From Rhizobiaceae bacterium (lineage in GTDB: Bacteria > Pseudomonadota > Alphaproteobacteria > Rhizobiales > Rhizobiaceae): a stretch of 64,000 nt of DNA. Each line of letters begins with the position of its first letter. The first letter of the stretch is position 1. Both the position numbers and the translations under genes were made by a program. Location: NCBI GenBank assembly GCA_023953845.1, contig JAMLJC010000001.1, positions 2,614,501 to 2,678,500 of the forward strand, read 5' to 3'. The notes below the pieces were generated by a model. The model searched no databases. It was not told where the DNA came from and saw nothing but the letters and a program-made list of their open reading frames with translations. Shown here in pieces: positions 26,882-35,190 of the stretch.

Positions 26882-27343
26882 TCACTCTGCCGGAGCGGCT
26901 TCGATCAGTTCGACCAGCGTCAGCGTCGATGAGATCATGAAGATGATGCGCCGCATGCCGAAGGCGCGGGCCGGCGCCGGCGGCGCCACGGGCGTGAATT
27001 TTCGCTGCTTGAAGGCTTCGACGGCCGCGTCGAAATCCCTGACTTCATAGGCGGTATGGTAGAACTTGCTGCCGCGCCGCAGCACGCCTTGCACCGGCGA
27101 ATCGGGCGTTGCCGGCTCGATCAGTTCAAAGCGCGGCCCGCCGCCCACGAAGAATTGCAGCCGCACCTTCTGGATCGGGTCCTCGAACACCTCGCCTTCG
27201 GCCCGGTAGCCGAGCGCCGCGAGATCCTCCACCTCGGAGGAGATCCGCGCGCAGGCGATGCCGATGTGGTGAAACTGCAATCCGTCGATCAAGGAAAGGC
27301 CCCGTGGCGTGACTAAGGTCGACGATCGCAGCGCGGGGAGCAC
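26882..27343 (-). CDS. VOC (glyoxalase/methylmalonyl-CoA epimerase-like) family protein
   Basis: 153 residues from GTG 27343; a later TTG within GLSLIDG would give about 136, and no good Shine-Dalgarno decides. Two beta-alpha-beta-beta-beta repeats: first FHHIGIA (metal His) ... RFELIEP (Glu), second FYHTAYEV (His) ... LTLVELIE (Glu), so all four VOC metal ligands are present. Similar in arrangement to methylmalonyl-CoA epimerase. It converges on the RND operon with 17 bases between stops. Substrate unknown. Confidence 0.85.
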   Translation of the reverse strand: MLPALRSSTLVTPRGLSLIDGLQFHHIGIACARISSEVEDLAALGYRAEGEVFEDPIQKVRLQFFVGGGPRFELIEPATPDSPVQGVLRRGSKFYHTAYEVRDFDAAVEAFKQRKFTPVAPPAPARAFGMRRIIFMISSTLTLVELIEAAPAE

Positions 27344-27449
27344 GGCGACCGGGTTGTACAGCAGAGTTATGAGTTAGCCTGGCTTTCGTCAACGGGCAGG
27401 GTGGCGAAGACGAGATGTCGGAGCTATTCCGGCAAAGCGCGCAGCGTCT

Positions 27450-28418
27450 CTACACCATCGAATGCGTGTGGCGTGCGAAGAATGCGTCGACGGCCTCGAA
27501 CATCCGGCTTCGATGGATGTCGCGTTCCTGCGGCAGGTCGTGCAGGGCATCGTCGATCGCGACGAATTCAGCGCCCGGCAGGCGTTTCGCATAGGCCGCG
27601 ATCGCCGGGGTCGAGACGATCTCGTCCTTTGCTGCCCCGATGAAGAGGGTCGGCGTGCGGAATGCCGCGCGAAAGCTGTCCTTGTTGACCGCGTCTACCG
27701 CCCCTACCACGCTTCGCAGATAGCCGATCGTCGGGCCTCCGATGGCGAGATGCGGGAAGTTTTCCGCGAGTTCTTCCGTGCGCTCGAAGCGGGTGCGATC
27801 GCCCGTCAGCCTGTTTCCCTCGAATGGTCGCCTCCGCCGCCGGCCGTTCGAGGTATAGAGCGAGCCGAGCCCCGCTGTGGAAAGGATGCCGGCGGCAAGC
27901 TTGGCTGCTTTCAGGCCCATCGTCGGCTGCATGAGCACCGGCGCGACATGCGCCATGGCCAGCAGGCGGTGCCGCAGCGCGGGCTCGGCAAGCAGGCCGG
28001 CCAGCGCCCCCGCCGAATGGCCGAACATATGGAAGGGACCGCTCAGGCGACGGGCGACGATCCCGTCCATGAACGCCGCGAGATCCTTCACATAATCGTC
28101 GAAACTGCGGACAAAATGCTTCTGCGGGTGGTCGAGACCGCGTTGCGAGCCGCCCTGGCCACGCAGGTCCGGCATTGCGACGTCGTAGCCGAGGCCGGTG
28201 AACGTGCCGATCGCCTCGTAGTATTTTTCGATGAAGGAAAGACGGCCCGCCAGAATGAGGACCGTGCCCCGGCATGGGCTCCTGGACGTGGGGAAAAGCC
28301 CGTAGCGGAGCCGCGTTCCGTCCGGCGCGGAAAAGTATCCGCCTTCCGCGCCTGCGGGAATCGGGTTGTAAGGGGTGTCGCCAAGTATCGGACCTGTCGC
28401 CGCCTCGTCGGATTCCAT
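27450..28418 (-). CDS. Alpha/beta hydrolase (lysophospholipase/serine aminopeptidase S33-like)
   Basis: 322 residues from ATG 28418, supported by GAGG eight bases upstream; a GTG three codons earlier is the alternative. Oxyanion region GTVLILAGRLSF, strand-turn MPDLRGQGGS, nucleophile elbow FGHSAGA, catalytic His near the C-terminus in DDALHDL. No signal peptide, so cytoplasmic. Members cleave monoacylglycerols or lysophospholipids. It is divergent from the sulfotransferase gene. Confidence 0.88.
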   Translation of the reverse strand: MESDEAATGPILGDTPYNPIPAGAEGGYFSAPDGTRLRYGLFPTSRSPCRGTVLILAGRLSFIEKYYEAIGTFTGLGYDVAMPDLRGQGGSQRGLDHPQKHFVRSFDDYVKDLAAFMDGIVARRLSGPFHMFGHSAGALAGLLAEPALRHRLLAMAHVAPVLMQPTMGLKAAKLAAGILSTAGLGSLYTSNGRRRRRPFEGNRLTGDRTRFERTEELAENFPHLAIGGPTIGYLRSVVGAVDAVNKDSFRAAFRTPTLFIGAAKDEIVSTPAIAAYAKRLPGAEFVAIDDALHDLPQERDIHRSRMFEAVDAFFARHTHSMV

Positions 28419-28655
28419 CGAAAGCACCTCGCGGGACGGTATCGAATTCCGGCTCCGATGCGGACCGGAACCCGAGCCATGCCGTCATACCCGCTGCTTC
28501 CGCGCGCCATGACACCATTGCGAACGCCTCTGTTGGACGCCGTGATCCGCATCGTCAAGACGTCGGAGGGCGCGGATGACACGATCCGGCCGCATCGTGA
28601 CGGCCGGCCAGTTGACGCGCCCTCATCCGGCGTGCACCGCTTGCCGTCATGAACG

Positions 28656-29843
28656 TTGCGTGTCCTGCCTGAAGCCGTGATCCAGCCCGCGCATCAGAAC
28701 GAGTTGCCGGAAGCGGGCGGCAAGCCCCGCAGGCAGCGGCAATGGATGCCGAAATTCTGGAACGGCATGACCGTCTCGGCATGGCTGCGGCTGCTCGTGA
28801 AGAACCGTTTCCGGCTCGGCTGGCAGTATTGGTACATGGTGCCGGCGGTAACGGCCTACGGCCTGTTCCACTCCCTCACGCGCATCGAGCAATGGCTGCT
28901 CGCCGGCCACCGGATCAGGAACAGGCTCGACCATCCGCCGCTTTTCGTGCTCGGGCACTGGCGCACGGGCACGACCCTCTTGCATGAGCTTCTGGTGCTC
29001 GACCAGCGGCATACCAGCCCCAACACCTATGAGTGCTTCGCGCCGGCGCATTTCATGCTGACGGAAGGGACCGGCGTTCCGCTCCTTTCGTTCCTCGTGC
29101 CGTCGCGGCGTCCGATGGACAACATGCCGGCCGGGTGGAGACGGCCGCAGGAAGACGAGTTCGCCCTCTGCAATCTCGGCCTGCCGTCGCCCTATCTCAC
29201 CATCGCCTTTCCGAACGAGCCGCCGCAGAACCCCGAATATCTGACGCTGGAAGATGTGCCGTCAGATGATCTGCGGCGCTGGAAGCGCACTTTCCTCCGC
29301 TTCCTCGTGGAAGTCGAGTGCATGGCGCGCAGGCGAAAGCGGGTGGTGCTCAAGTCGCCTCCCCACACGGCCCGCGTCAAGGTGCTGCTGGAGATGTTCC
29401 CCGACGCGAAGTTCGTCCATATCGTCCGCGATCCATTCGTCGTGTTTCCGTCGACCGTTCATTTATGGAAGACGCTCTATGCGAGGCAGGGTCTGCAAAA
29501 ACCGATCTTTGCCGGGCTCGAAGACTACGTGTTCGACAATCTGGACAGGATGTATGCCCGCTTCGAGCAGGATCGCGCGCTGATCCCCGCCGGAAACCTG
29601 ACCGAACTCCGCTACGAGGATCTTGTCGCCGATCCGCTCGGCGCGATGCGGCGTGTCTACGAGGAACTGAACCTCGGCGGGTTCGATGCCGTCCGTCCGG
29701 CGCTCGAAACCTTCCTCGACGGTGCGCGCGGCTACGAGACCAACAGATATGCCGAGCTTTCGCAGGACCTGCGACGGCGCATCGGGGAGCGCTGGCGTTC
29801 CTATGCCGAGACGTACGGATACACACCCGCCGAAACGGATTGA
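28656..29843 (+). CDS. Sulfotransferase family protein
   Basis: 395 residues if TTG 28656 is used; GTG 28677 and ATG 28743 are in-frame alternatives and none has a strong Shine-Dalgarno. The PAPS 5'-phosphosulfate loop is GHWRTGTTLLHELL (about residue 107) and the 3'-phosphate site is VRDPFVVFPSTVHLW (about 260). This places it in the Sulfotransfer_3-like family, which transfers sulfate from PAPS to a hydroxyl acceptor such as a lipid or glycan. Its stop codon lies inside the palindrome at 29840-29875. Confidence 0.88.
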   Translation: MRVLPEAVIQPAHQNELPEAGGKPRRQRQWMPKFWNGMTVSAWLRLLVKNRFRLGWQYWYMVPAVTAYGLFHSLTRIEQWLLAGHRIRNRLDHPPLFVLGHWRTGTTLLHELLVLDQRHTSPNTYECFAPAHFMLTEGTGVPLLSFLVPSRRPMDNMPAGWRRPQEDEFALCNLGLPSPYLTIAFPNEPPQNPEYLTLEDVPSDDLRRWKRTFLRFLVEVECMARRRKRVVLKSPPHTARVKVLLEMFPDAKFVHIVRDPFVVFPSTVHLWKTLYARQGLQKPIFAGLEDYVFDNLDRMYARFEQDRALIPAGNLTELRYEDLVADPLGAMRRVYEELNLGGFDAVRPALETFLDGARGYETNRYAELSQDLRRRIGERWRSYAETYGYTPAETD

Positions 29844-29875
29844 ACAGTGTTCAACGGAGGCTGAACACTGTTCAA
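29840..29875. promoter_or_regulatory. Perfect 14-bp inverted repeat of two palindromic half-sites before ku
   Basis: TTGAACAGTGTTCA (29840-29853) and TGAACACTGTTCAA (29862-29875) are exact reverse complements separated by eight bases. Each arm is itself a near-palindrome (TGAACA-n-TGTTCA). This looks like a double dyad operator, for example for a TetR-type repressor, about 80 bases upstream of the first Ku gene. The large stem could also end the sulfotransferase transcript, though no T-run follows. Confidence 0.6.
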
Positions 29876-29952
29876 AAGACGCCGTTCACCTCTGCGTCCG
29901 GAACTTTCAAGGGTTCGCCGCCGTTGTCTTCCGTTGCACGGAGGGTCGCGCC

Positions 29953-30828
29953 ATGGTTGCCGCGAGGGCGAACTGGAAGGGGTTCATCAAGCTCGGAGAA
30001 CTGGCCTGCTCGGTCGGGCTCTACACGGCCGTCTCGTCTTCCGAGCGCATCAGCTTCAACACCGTCAACCGCAAGACCGGCAACCGCGTCCAGCGCGAAT
30101 TCGTGGACAGCGAGACCGGAGATATCGTCGAGCGCGAGGATCAGGTGAAAGGCTACGAGACGGAGAACGGCGCTTACGTCGTGCTCGAGCCCGAAGAGGT
30201 CGCGGCGGCGATTCCCGAGAGCGACAAAACGCTGTCGATCGAGGCGTTTATCCCCTGCGGGGAGATCGACGACGTCTATTTCGACAAGCCCTATTATCTG
30301 GTGCCGGACAAGCAGGGGGCGGAAGCGTTTTTCCTCATCCGCGACGGGATGAAGAAAGCGGGAGTTGCCGCGCTCGCCCGAACCGTGCTGTTCCGGCGAT
30401 TGCGCACGGTGCTGCTGAGACCGCAGGGCAGGGGCCTCGTCGCCAGCACGCTGAATTTCGATTACGAGGTACGCTCGTCGGAGGAGGCGTTCGAGGACGT
30501 GCCGGATCTGAAGATCAAGGGCGAGATGCTCGATTTGGCCAAGCACATCATCGGCACCAAGGCCGGCGCGTTCGATCCGAAATCCTTCGACGACCGCTAC
30601 GAGACGGCGGTGACCGAACTGGTGAAGGCCAAGATCGAGGGGCGCAAGATCCCGAAGAAGAAGGCGGCGAAGCCGAAGGTGCCGAAGGACCTGCTGCAGG
30701 CACTGCGCGAAAGCGCCGAGATGACGGGCGGTGCCGATTCCCGGCGCAAGCGCGGCACGGCGAAGTCCGCCGCCGCCAAATCGTCCCGGAGCGCTCCGCG
30801 CGACACGCGCCAGCGTCGAGCCGGCTAG
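29953..30828 (+). CDS. ku: Non-homologous end-joining protein Ku
   Basis: 291 residues. Bacterial Ku core (WKGFIKLGELACSVGLYTAV, RISFNTVNRKTGNRVQREFVD, then the beta-barrel ring) followed by a Lys-rich tail (KKKAAKPKVPKDLLQ ... RRKRGTAKSAAAKSSR) typical of DNA- and LigD-interacting ends. Ku homodimers or heterodimers ring broken DNA ends and recruit LigD. The open frame extends upstream, but homology starts at the ATG 29953. A second Ku follows after nine bases. Confidence 0.93.
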   Translation: MVAARANWKGFIKLGELACSVGLYTAVSSSERISFNTVNRKTGNRVQREFVDSETGDIVEREDQVKGYETENGAYVVLEPEEVAAAIPESDKTLSIEAFIPCGEIDDVYFDKPYYLVPDKQGAEAFFLIRDGMKKAGVAALARTVLFRRLRTVLLRPQGRGLVASTLNFDYEVRSSEEAFEDVPDLKIKGEMLDLAKHIIGTKAGAFDPKSFDDRYETAVTELVKAKIEGRKIPKKKAAKPKVPKDLLQALRESAEMTGGADSRRKRGTAKSAAAKSSRSAPRDTRQRRAG

Positions 30829-30837
30829 GGGCCCGCC

Positions 30838-31644
30838 ATGGCGCTGCATCCTTACTGGAAGGGCTATCTGAAGCTTTCGCTGGTGACCTGCCCGGTCGAG
30901 ATGACGCCGGCGACGTCGGAGAGCGAGAAGGTGCGCTTCCACACGCTGAACCGCGAGACGCACAACCGCGTGCAGAGCCGCTATGTGGATTCCGTCACCG
31001 GCCGCGAGGTGGCGCAGGAGCAGCAGGCGAAGGGCTATCCGCGCGGCGAGGGCGAATACCTGATCCTGGAGGACGACGAACTCGAGAACGTCGCGCTGGA
31101 AAGCACGCGGACCATCGATATCGACGTCTTCGCCGAACGCGATTCCATCGACTGGATCTGGCTCGACACGCCCTATTATCTCGTCCCGAGCGACGAGGTG
31201 GGGGAAGAGGCTTTCGCCGTGATCCGCGACGCAATGGCCGCCGAGCGCCGGGTGGGCATCTCCCGGCTGGTGATCACGCGGCGCGAGCGCGCGGTGATGC
31301 TGGAGCCGCGCGGCAAGGGCATCGTGCTGTGGACCCTGCGCTTCGGCGACGAGGTGCGCGACGCCGACAGCTATTTCGAGGGGCTGGAGGAGGGCAGGGC
31401 GGATGCCGGGACGATGCCGCTCATCCAGCAACTCATCAAGAAGCGGACGCGGCACTGGAGCGCGGAACTCGTCCGCGATCCGGTACAGGAAAAGCTGCTC
31501 GACATCATCGAGGCGAAACGGAAGAAGACGGGCAAGCCGAAACGCGAGAAGCGCGCGGAGACGCCGCAGCCCAGCAACGTCATCAACATCATGGACGCGC
31601 TGAAGAAATCGGTTGCGGCGGAAAGCCGGCGCGGCAAGCGCTGA
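30838..31644 (+). CDS. ku: Second Ku protein
   Basis: 268 residues, paralogous to the preceding gene (WKGYLKLSLVTCPVEMTPAT, VRFHTLNRETHNRVQSRYVD). The tail is shorter, with PKREKRAE and a final ESRRGKR. Paired Ku genes are usual in rhizobia, where the two can act as a heterodimer with LigD. Directly downstream begins the RHS cassette region; the LigD gene lies beyond it on the other strand. Confidence 0.93.
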   Translation: MALHPYWKGYLKLSLVTCPVEMTPATSESEKVRFHTLNRETHNRVQSRYVDSVTGREVAQEQQAKGYPRGEGEYLILEDDELENVALESTRTIDIDVFAERDSIDWIWLDTPYYLVPSDEVGEEAFAVIRDAMAAERRVGISRLVITRRERAVMLEPRGKGIVLWTLRFGDEVRDADSYFEGLEEGRADAGTMPLIQQLIKKRTRHWSAELVRDPVQEKLLDIIEAKRKKTGKPKREKRAETPQPSNVINIMDALKKSVAAESRRGKR

Positions 31645-31654
31645 TTGGAAATAA

Positions 31655-32014
31655 ATTCGCCTACGGATAGCTGCGCACCATTCAGCCAGCCTCGACTACC
31701 GCTTCCCTGGACAGTGGTTCCAGCTCGAAACCGGCCTCCACTACAACTGGCACAGGCACTTCGACCCCTCGATCGGTCGTTACCTCCAGCCTGACCCTCT
31801 CGGCATGCCAGACGGCCCATCACGATACGCTTACGTCACAAACTCACCACTGATGTTTACTGATCCGGAGGGGCTACAGAGCAAGCGATCGATCCCCTTT
31901 ACATGTGAGGTATGTGGGGCTCCCCATGGCGGAGTTAATTGCAAAGAGATATGTTACCAGTGCTGGGACAAGGGATTTCGACCTCAGGAGATATTGCCCC
32001 CTGTTAAGAAGTAA
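31655..32014 (+). pseudogene. Orphan RHS C-terminal fragment with short cysteine-rich tip (cassette 1)
   Basis: Open frame without its own start. From 31691 it encodes the final RHS core (LDYRFPGQWFQLETGLHYNW, then IGRYLQPDPLGMPDGPSRYAYVTNSPL) and the DPEG boundary where RHS toxins are cleaved. The remaining 45 residues form a variable tip with C-x2-C and C-x3-C-x2-C pairs (FTCEVCG ... CKEICYQCW), zinc-finger-like. The N-terminal RHS shell is missing, so this is a displaced tip. The first 166 bases are repeated at 33861-34026. Confidence 0.75.
31691..31856. repeat. 166-bp direct repeat, copy 1 (RHS pre-tip region)
   Basis: Nearly identical to 33861-34026, differing at only a few bases, mostly in third codon positions. 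It encodes the conserved segment just ahead of the variable toxin tip and ends exactly where the tips diverge. Such repeats are the substrate for tip exchange by homologous recombination. Confidence 0.85.
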
Positions 32015-32038
32015 AAGATAGCGGATATCGATCTAGAT

Positions 32039-32611
32039 ATGGGTTATGTCGCCACCGAGATATGTGATGAAACTGGTTCGTGGCTCACGGATTTCGCCAT
32101 TGATTACCAATTAGTTAAAGCTAATGAAGGAGATATTATATTTTTGTCGAGCGAGGATGAGAAGCAAAGATACGGGCTAGATAACTATCCAATTGAAAAT
32201 AAGAGAGTTTTAATTCGAAAGCTATCGATGATAGAACAATCAGTTTCCTACATGGTTCACACGAACAGAGAATTAATATTAATGCTTCAGGGAAGAAAAC
32301 CTTTTGCGGTGTTTTTTTCAATTAGGGGAGAGAATTATAACGTTTTTAACGGTCAGAATTTTTACAAGTATAAAAAATTAATAAAGTATAAAAAAGTTCA
32401 GATAGAAGATAAAATCTATCATTTCAAATATTTAGAAAAAGAGTATTGGAGGATATCAGCATTTATTCTTGTTGAGAAAATTCGATCTTACCTCGGAAAT
32501 TCTGTTAGCCTTGAAGCTGCCGAGGGAGAATTATTGGGGTATTCAAGAGAAGAGAATATTCAATTTATTAATAATTTTTATATGAGATATGTAGTGCAGC
32601 AGGGGAATTGA
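32039..32611 (+). CDS. Putative immunity protein of RHS cassette 1
   Basis: 190 residues, not recognised by family. Strikingly AT-rich with codons such as ATA, TTA and AAT, unlike the GC-rich chromosome. Mixed alpha/beta content and a Lys/Tyr-rich middle (NFYKYKKLIKYKKVQI). It starts 25 bases after the cassette 1 tip stop, the place where cognate immunity genes sit, and ends directly before the next RHS fragment. No clear Shine-Dalgarno before ATG 32039. Immunity function rests on position and composition. Confidence 0.55.
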   Translation: MGYVATEICDETGSWLTDFAIDYQLVKANEGDIIFLSSEDEKQRYGLDNYPIENKRVLIRKLSMIEQSVSYMVHTNRELILMLQGRKPFAVFFSIRGENYNVFNGQNFYKYKKLIKYKKVQIEDKIYHFKYLEKEYWRISAFILVEKIRSYLGNSVSLEAAEGELLGYSREENIQFINNFYMRYVVQQGN

Positions 32612-32624
32612 CGCTCATTCGTAA

Positions 32625-32972
32625 TGCGGTGCGATCGAGCAGGTCTGCACAGCCCCCAATGCGCTCACTCCGCCTGCCGACCTCATCCTGTGGACGGCCT
32701 ACACGCCGTTCGGGCCGCGTCTGGCGACCGCTTTCGCCAACGACCTGCGCGAGGGTCACGAATACGACCTCGACGGCCGCATCACCTCCTATGTGGTCGA
32801 GGATTCCGCGCTCGGCCAGGACATCGTCCGGCGCACGCTGACAACGATAGGGTACGCTAATGCCCGGCAAAATGTTTGGGGTGAGAACCCAGACGGATCA
32901 TGGACGAACCATGGTCCCGCCGGAGACTATACAGGTTCTGGAAGGCCTGGAGGGAGAGATAGATGGCGGTGA
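32625..32972 (+). pseudogene. RHS core fragment joined to a toxin tail (cassette 2)
   Basis: Open frame lacking a start. It encodes an internal RHS-core segment (FGPRLATAFANDLREGHEYD, then LDGRITSYVVEDSALGQD) and then a short unrelated tail ending NPDGSWTNHGPAGDYTGSGR. The usual DPxG pre-tip segment is missing, so the junction is a deletion or recombination scar. The stop overlaps the next ATG by ten bases. 32721-32810 is a near-identical 90-base repeat of 34937-35026. Confidence 0.7.
32721..32810. repeat. 90-bp direct repeat, copy 1 (RHS core segment)
   Basis: Starts CTGGCGACCGCTTTCGCC and ends GAGGATTCCGCG; matches 34937-35026 with about three differences. The sequence to the right of each copy is unrelated, so each copy has been joined to a different tip. 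Confidence 0.85.
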
Positions 32973-33397
32973 AGGATCGCAACATCGGAGAGATTTTTTT
33001 CACTATCCAACTAAGCTTTACGCATTCACATATTGGAGTCGATGAGCTTACTCGTAGGATTGGAATAGAGCCAGACAGGGCATGGAACGTAGGAGAAGAG
33101 CGAACAACACCAGTCGGCAGACGGATATCTGGTGTATTTGATAAAACCTATTGGTCAGTGTCGAGGACCGTATTTGGAAAGCGCCATTTTTTTAACGAAG
33201 TTCTCTTTGAGCTGGATAAACTGGGAAACATTGATTTCTTTAGATGGTTTCGCCAAAATGGAGGAGAGGCATCTGTAATAATTGGCCTCTCTGGCGCGGA
33301 GAATATCGGTGATGTAATCAAGCCAGAGAACCTAAATCGGCTTGCCGAATTGGGTTTCTCGTTAGGAATAGAGGTCTTTCCTAATCTTGCGCCTTAA
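32963..33397 (+). CDS. DUF4279 domain protein, putative immunity protein of cassette 2
   Basis: 144 residues. The pattern FTIQLSFTHSHIGVDELTRRIGIEPDRAWNVGE (key features: beta strand, then DELTxxIGIEPDxxWxxG) is that of DUF4279, a small alpha/beta family often seen next to polymorphic toxins. The start overlaps the toxin-tail stop by ten bases with GGAGGGAGA just upstream, so translation is coupled to the toxin. AT-richer than the flanking chromosome. Confidence 0.65.
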   Translation: MAVKDRNIGEIFFTIQLSFTHSHIGVDELTRRIGIEPDRAWNVGEERTTPVGRRISGVFDKTYWSVSRTVFGKRHFFNEVLFELDKLGNIDFFRWFRQNGGEASVIIGLSGAENIGDVIKPENLNRLAELGFSLGIEVFPNLAP

Positions 33398-33423
33398 ATC
33401 ATAGTCTTAGCCTAATTTCCTCG

Positions 33424-33860
33424 CGCTCCTTCCAGTCGGATGCCGCCGGCAACGTCACGGACGACGATCTCGTCTCGCCCGCCACGACGAAAGACTACAC
33501 CTACAACGCCGCCGGCCAGCTCGCCTCGGCCTCGGTCAACAGCACCGCCGCAGGCGCCTACGTCTACGACTACCTGTCGCGCCTCGTCGAGCGCGCCGCC
33601 AATGCCGTCACGTTCCACCGTGTCCACGATCTCGACGGCAACGTCATTGCCGAATACGACGACATCGGCGCGCTGCTCACCGAATATATCTGGGTCGACG
33701 GCCGCCCCGTCGCCACGATCGCCGATGCCGGCACCACGCCAACCCTCTACTACGTGCTGACCGACCACCTCGAGCGGCCCATCATGATGGTCGACGAGTT
33801 CCGCGACCCCGTCTGGCAGGCCTCGTACCTGCCCTTCGGCGAAGCCCGCACCCTCGCCGG
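33424..33860 (+). pseudogene. RHS repeat core fragment, frame broken at 33861
   Basis: GC-rich RHS core without N-terminus: YTYNAAGQLASASVNS, RVHDLDGNVIAEYDD, YIWVDGRPVATIAD, VLTDHLERPIMMVDE and YLPFGEARTLAGS are YD-repeat and pre-tip motifs. At 33861 the natural continuation (LDYRFPGQW) is in another frame, so a short deletion or recombination event has broken the gene. No start codon with a signal or trimer domain precedes it. Confidence 0.75.
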
Positions 33861-34026
33861 CTCGACTATCGCTTCCCTGGACAGTGGTTCCAGCTCGAAA
33901 CCGGCCTCCACTACAACTGGCACAGACACTTCGATCCCTCGATCGGTCGTTACCTCCAGCTTGACCCTCTCGGCATGCCAGACGGCCCATCACGATACGC
34001 CTACGTCACAAACTCACCACTCATGT
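33861..34026. repeat. 166-bp direct repeat, copy 2 (RHS pre-tip region)
   Basis: Second copy of the segment at 31691-31856. Its first base is the position at which the reading frame of the upstream RHS core is lost, consistent with recombination at the repeat edge. Confidence 0.85.
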
Positions 34027-34604
34027 ATGTCGATCCAAGCGGACGAGCATATGCGCCCTGCTACTCTCAACCCATTGGCTCTCCCAAGAGTTGTGATCCC
34101 TTTGGAGGAGGTATTGGTGGAGCCGGCGGTATGGCCGCAGGCGGTGGCGCCATCGGTATCGGCGCGATCCGCAAGGGAATTTGGGATTGGTTATTCGGTG
34201 GACCGGGCGCACTCAACAACGATGCCGCAGACAATGGCGATGGCCAGGCACAGCCAGGTGATGGTACTGGTACTGGAGCAGGCGATGATGCAGGGGGCTA
34301 CTCCGAAAGCGGAAACGAAGGGGGCGGCGCAGCTCAAGACGGCGGCGATCCAGACGAAGAAGAACATAAACCGGGCATTAGGCGCATACACGGCGAGGAC
34401 GCGCTCAAATCTGGAAACAAATCAAGTTACGACTATTGGAGTCGAAAATCGACTGAGGAGATTGTCGAATCGCTCCGACCGGGGAGTGAGGAACCGTTGA
34501 CGGTCAAGCCTGATGGACGTATTTTTCAAGGCAATACGCGGACTCTTATTTTAGAAGAGCGAGTATATGACATTAATTCACTTCCAAGAGAAATAATACC
34601 ATGA
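33861..34604 (+). pseudogene. RHS C-terminal segment with intact toxin tip (cassette 3)
   Basis: Continues the core in a shifted frame (LDYRFPGQWFQLETGLHYNW ... GRYLQLDPLGMPDGPSRYAY) through the DPSG boundary to a tip of about 180 residues. The tip has a Gly-rich hydrophobic segment (GGGIGGAGGMAAGGGAIGI), an acidic low-complexity linker and a C-terminal domain with SYDYWSRKSTEEIVESLRPG and VKPDGRIFQGNTRTLILEER. The last motif resembles the ParB-like nuclease loop (DGR..xGNtR..L.ER); that comparison is by eye. The only local in-frame ATG is at 33975. The immunity-type gene overlaps its stop. Confidence 0.7.
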
Positions 34605-34921
34605 TGGAAGAACAGTGGGCTTCGGAGTTGAACCGATTTCGAAAAAAGCAAATTGAGGAAAAATATTTATGGATTAGTGTACTAATTCACCAGATTTCTA
34701 TGCTAGCAAGAGATACTTACGAGGTTGGCTCGATCGGAGTCAAAGATCCAGAAAAGCTTCGCAGATTTAATGAGCTTGTACATCGCGTTGCTACCTTTCA
34801 AAAAGAGATTGCGTCCGGTAAAAAGGATGGAATTCCAGACCAGGCAATTTTCGCGATGGTTGAAGATGAACTTGGAAAATTAGGCGTAAGGACGGATTTC
34901 CTTCTTGGCAGACTTCCATAA
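34601..34921 (+). CDS. Putative immunity protein of RHS cassette 3
   Basis: 106 residues, predicted mostly alpha-helical and charged (NRFRKKQIEEKYLWISVLIH, then KLRRFNELVHRVATFQKEIA). ATG 34601 overlaps the toxin-tip stop (ATGATGG), so it is translationally coupled. Base composition is AT-rich, unlike the chromosome. I do not recognise the family; immunity is inferred from the coupling to the toxin tip. Confidence 0.6.
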   Translation: MMEEQWASELNRFRKKQIEEKYLWISVLIHQISMLARDTYEVGSIGVKDPEKLRRFNELVHRVATFQKEIASGKKDGIPDQAIFAMVEDELGKLGVRTDFLLGRLP

Positions 34922-34930
34922 ACGCCTCTG

Positions 34931-35113
34931 TTGTGCCTGGCGACCGCTTTCGCCAACGACCTGCGCGAGGGTCGCGAATATGACCTCGACGGCCGCATCA
35001 CCTCCTATGCGGTCGAGGATTCCGCGCCCGGAGATGGGTGGGAGTGGAAAGGTAGACCGGGCTCCCAACCCGGGGTGAAATTTATGAGTTTGAACTTCAA
35101 TAATATTGATTAG
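34931..35113 (+). pseudogene. RHS core remnant with truncated tip (cassette 4)
   Basis: 60-codon remnant. LATAFANDLREGREYDLDGR and ITSYAVEDSAPG repeat the RHS core of cassette 2, then DGWEWKGRPGSQPG follows. That tail recalls the start of WEWRGKGPPGS-type polymorphic toxin tips but stops after a few residues. No immunity gene is evident downstream, so it is a decayed cassette. Confidence 0.6.
34937..35026. repeat. 90-bp direct repeat, copy 2 (RHS core segment)
   Basis: Second copy of 32721-32810, leading into the truncated tip of cassette 4. Confidence 0.85.
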
Positions 35114-35190
35114 TTCATATATTTATCTATAGTGGAACGGAATAATATTTAGATAATTGGAGAGAAAGACATAAAATCTCAGTTGAGGAA

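Noticed and set aside
34937..35026. CRISPR or tandem-repeat array in the RHS region
   Set aside because: Only two copies of each repeat, widely spaced and coding for RHS core; no spacers of uniform length.
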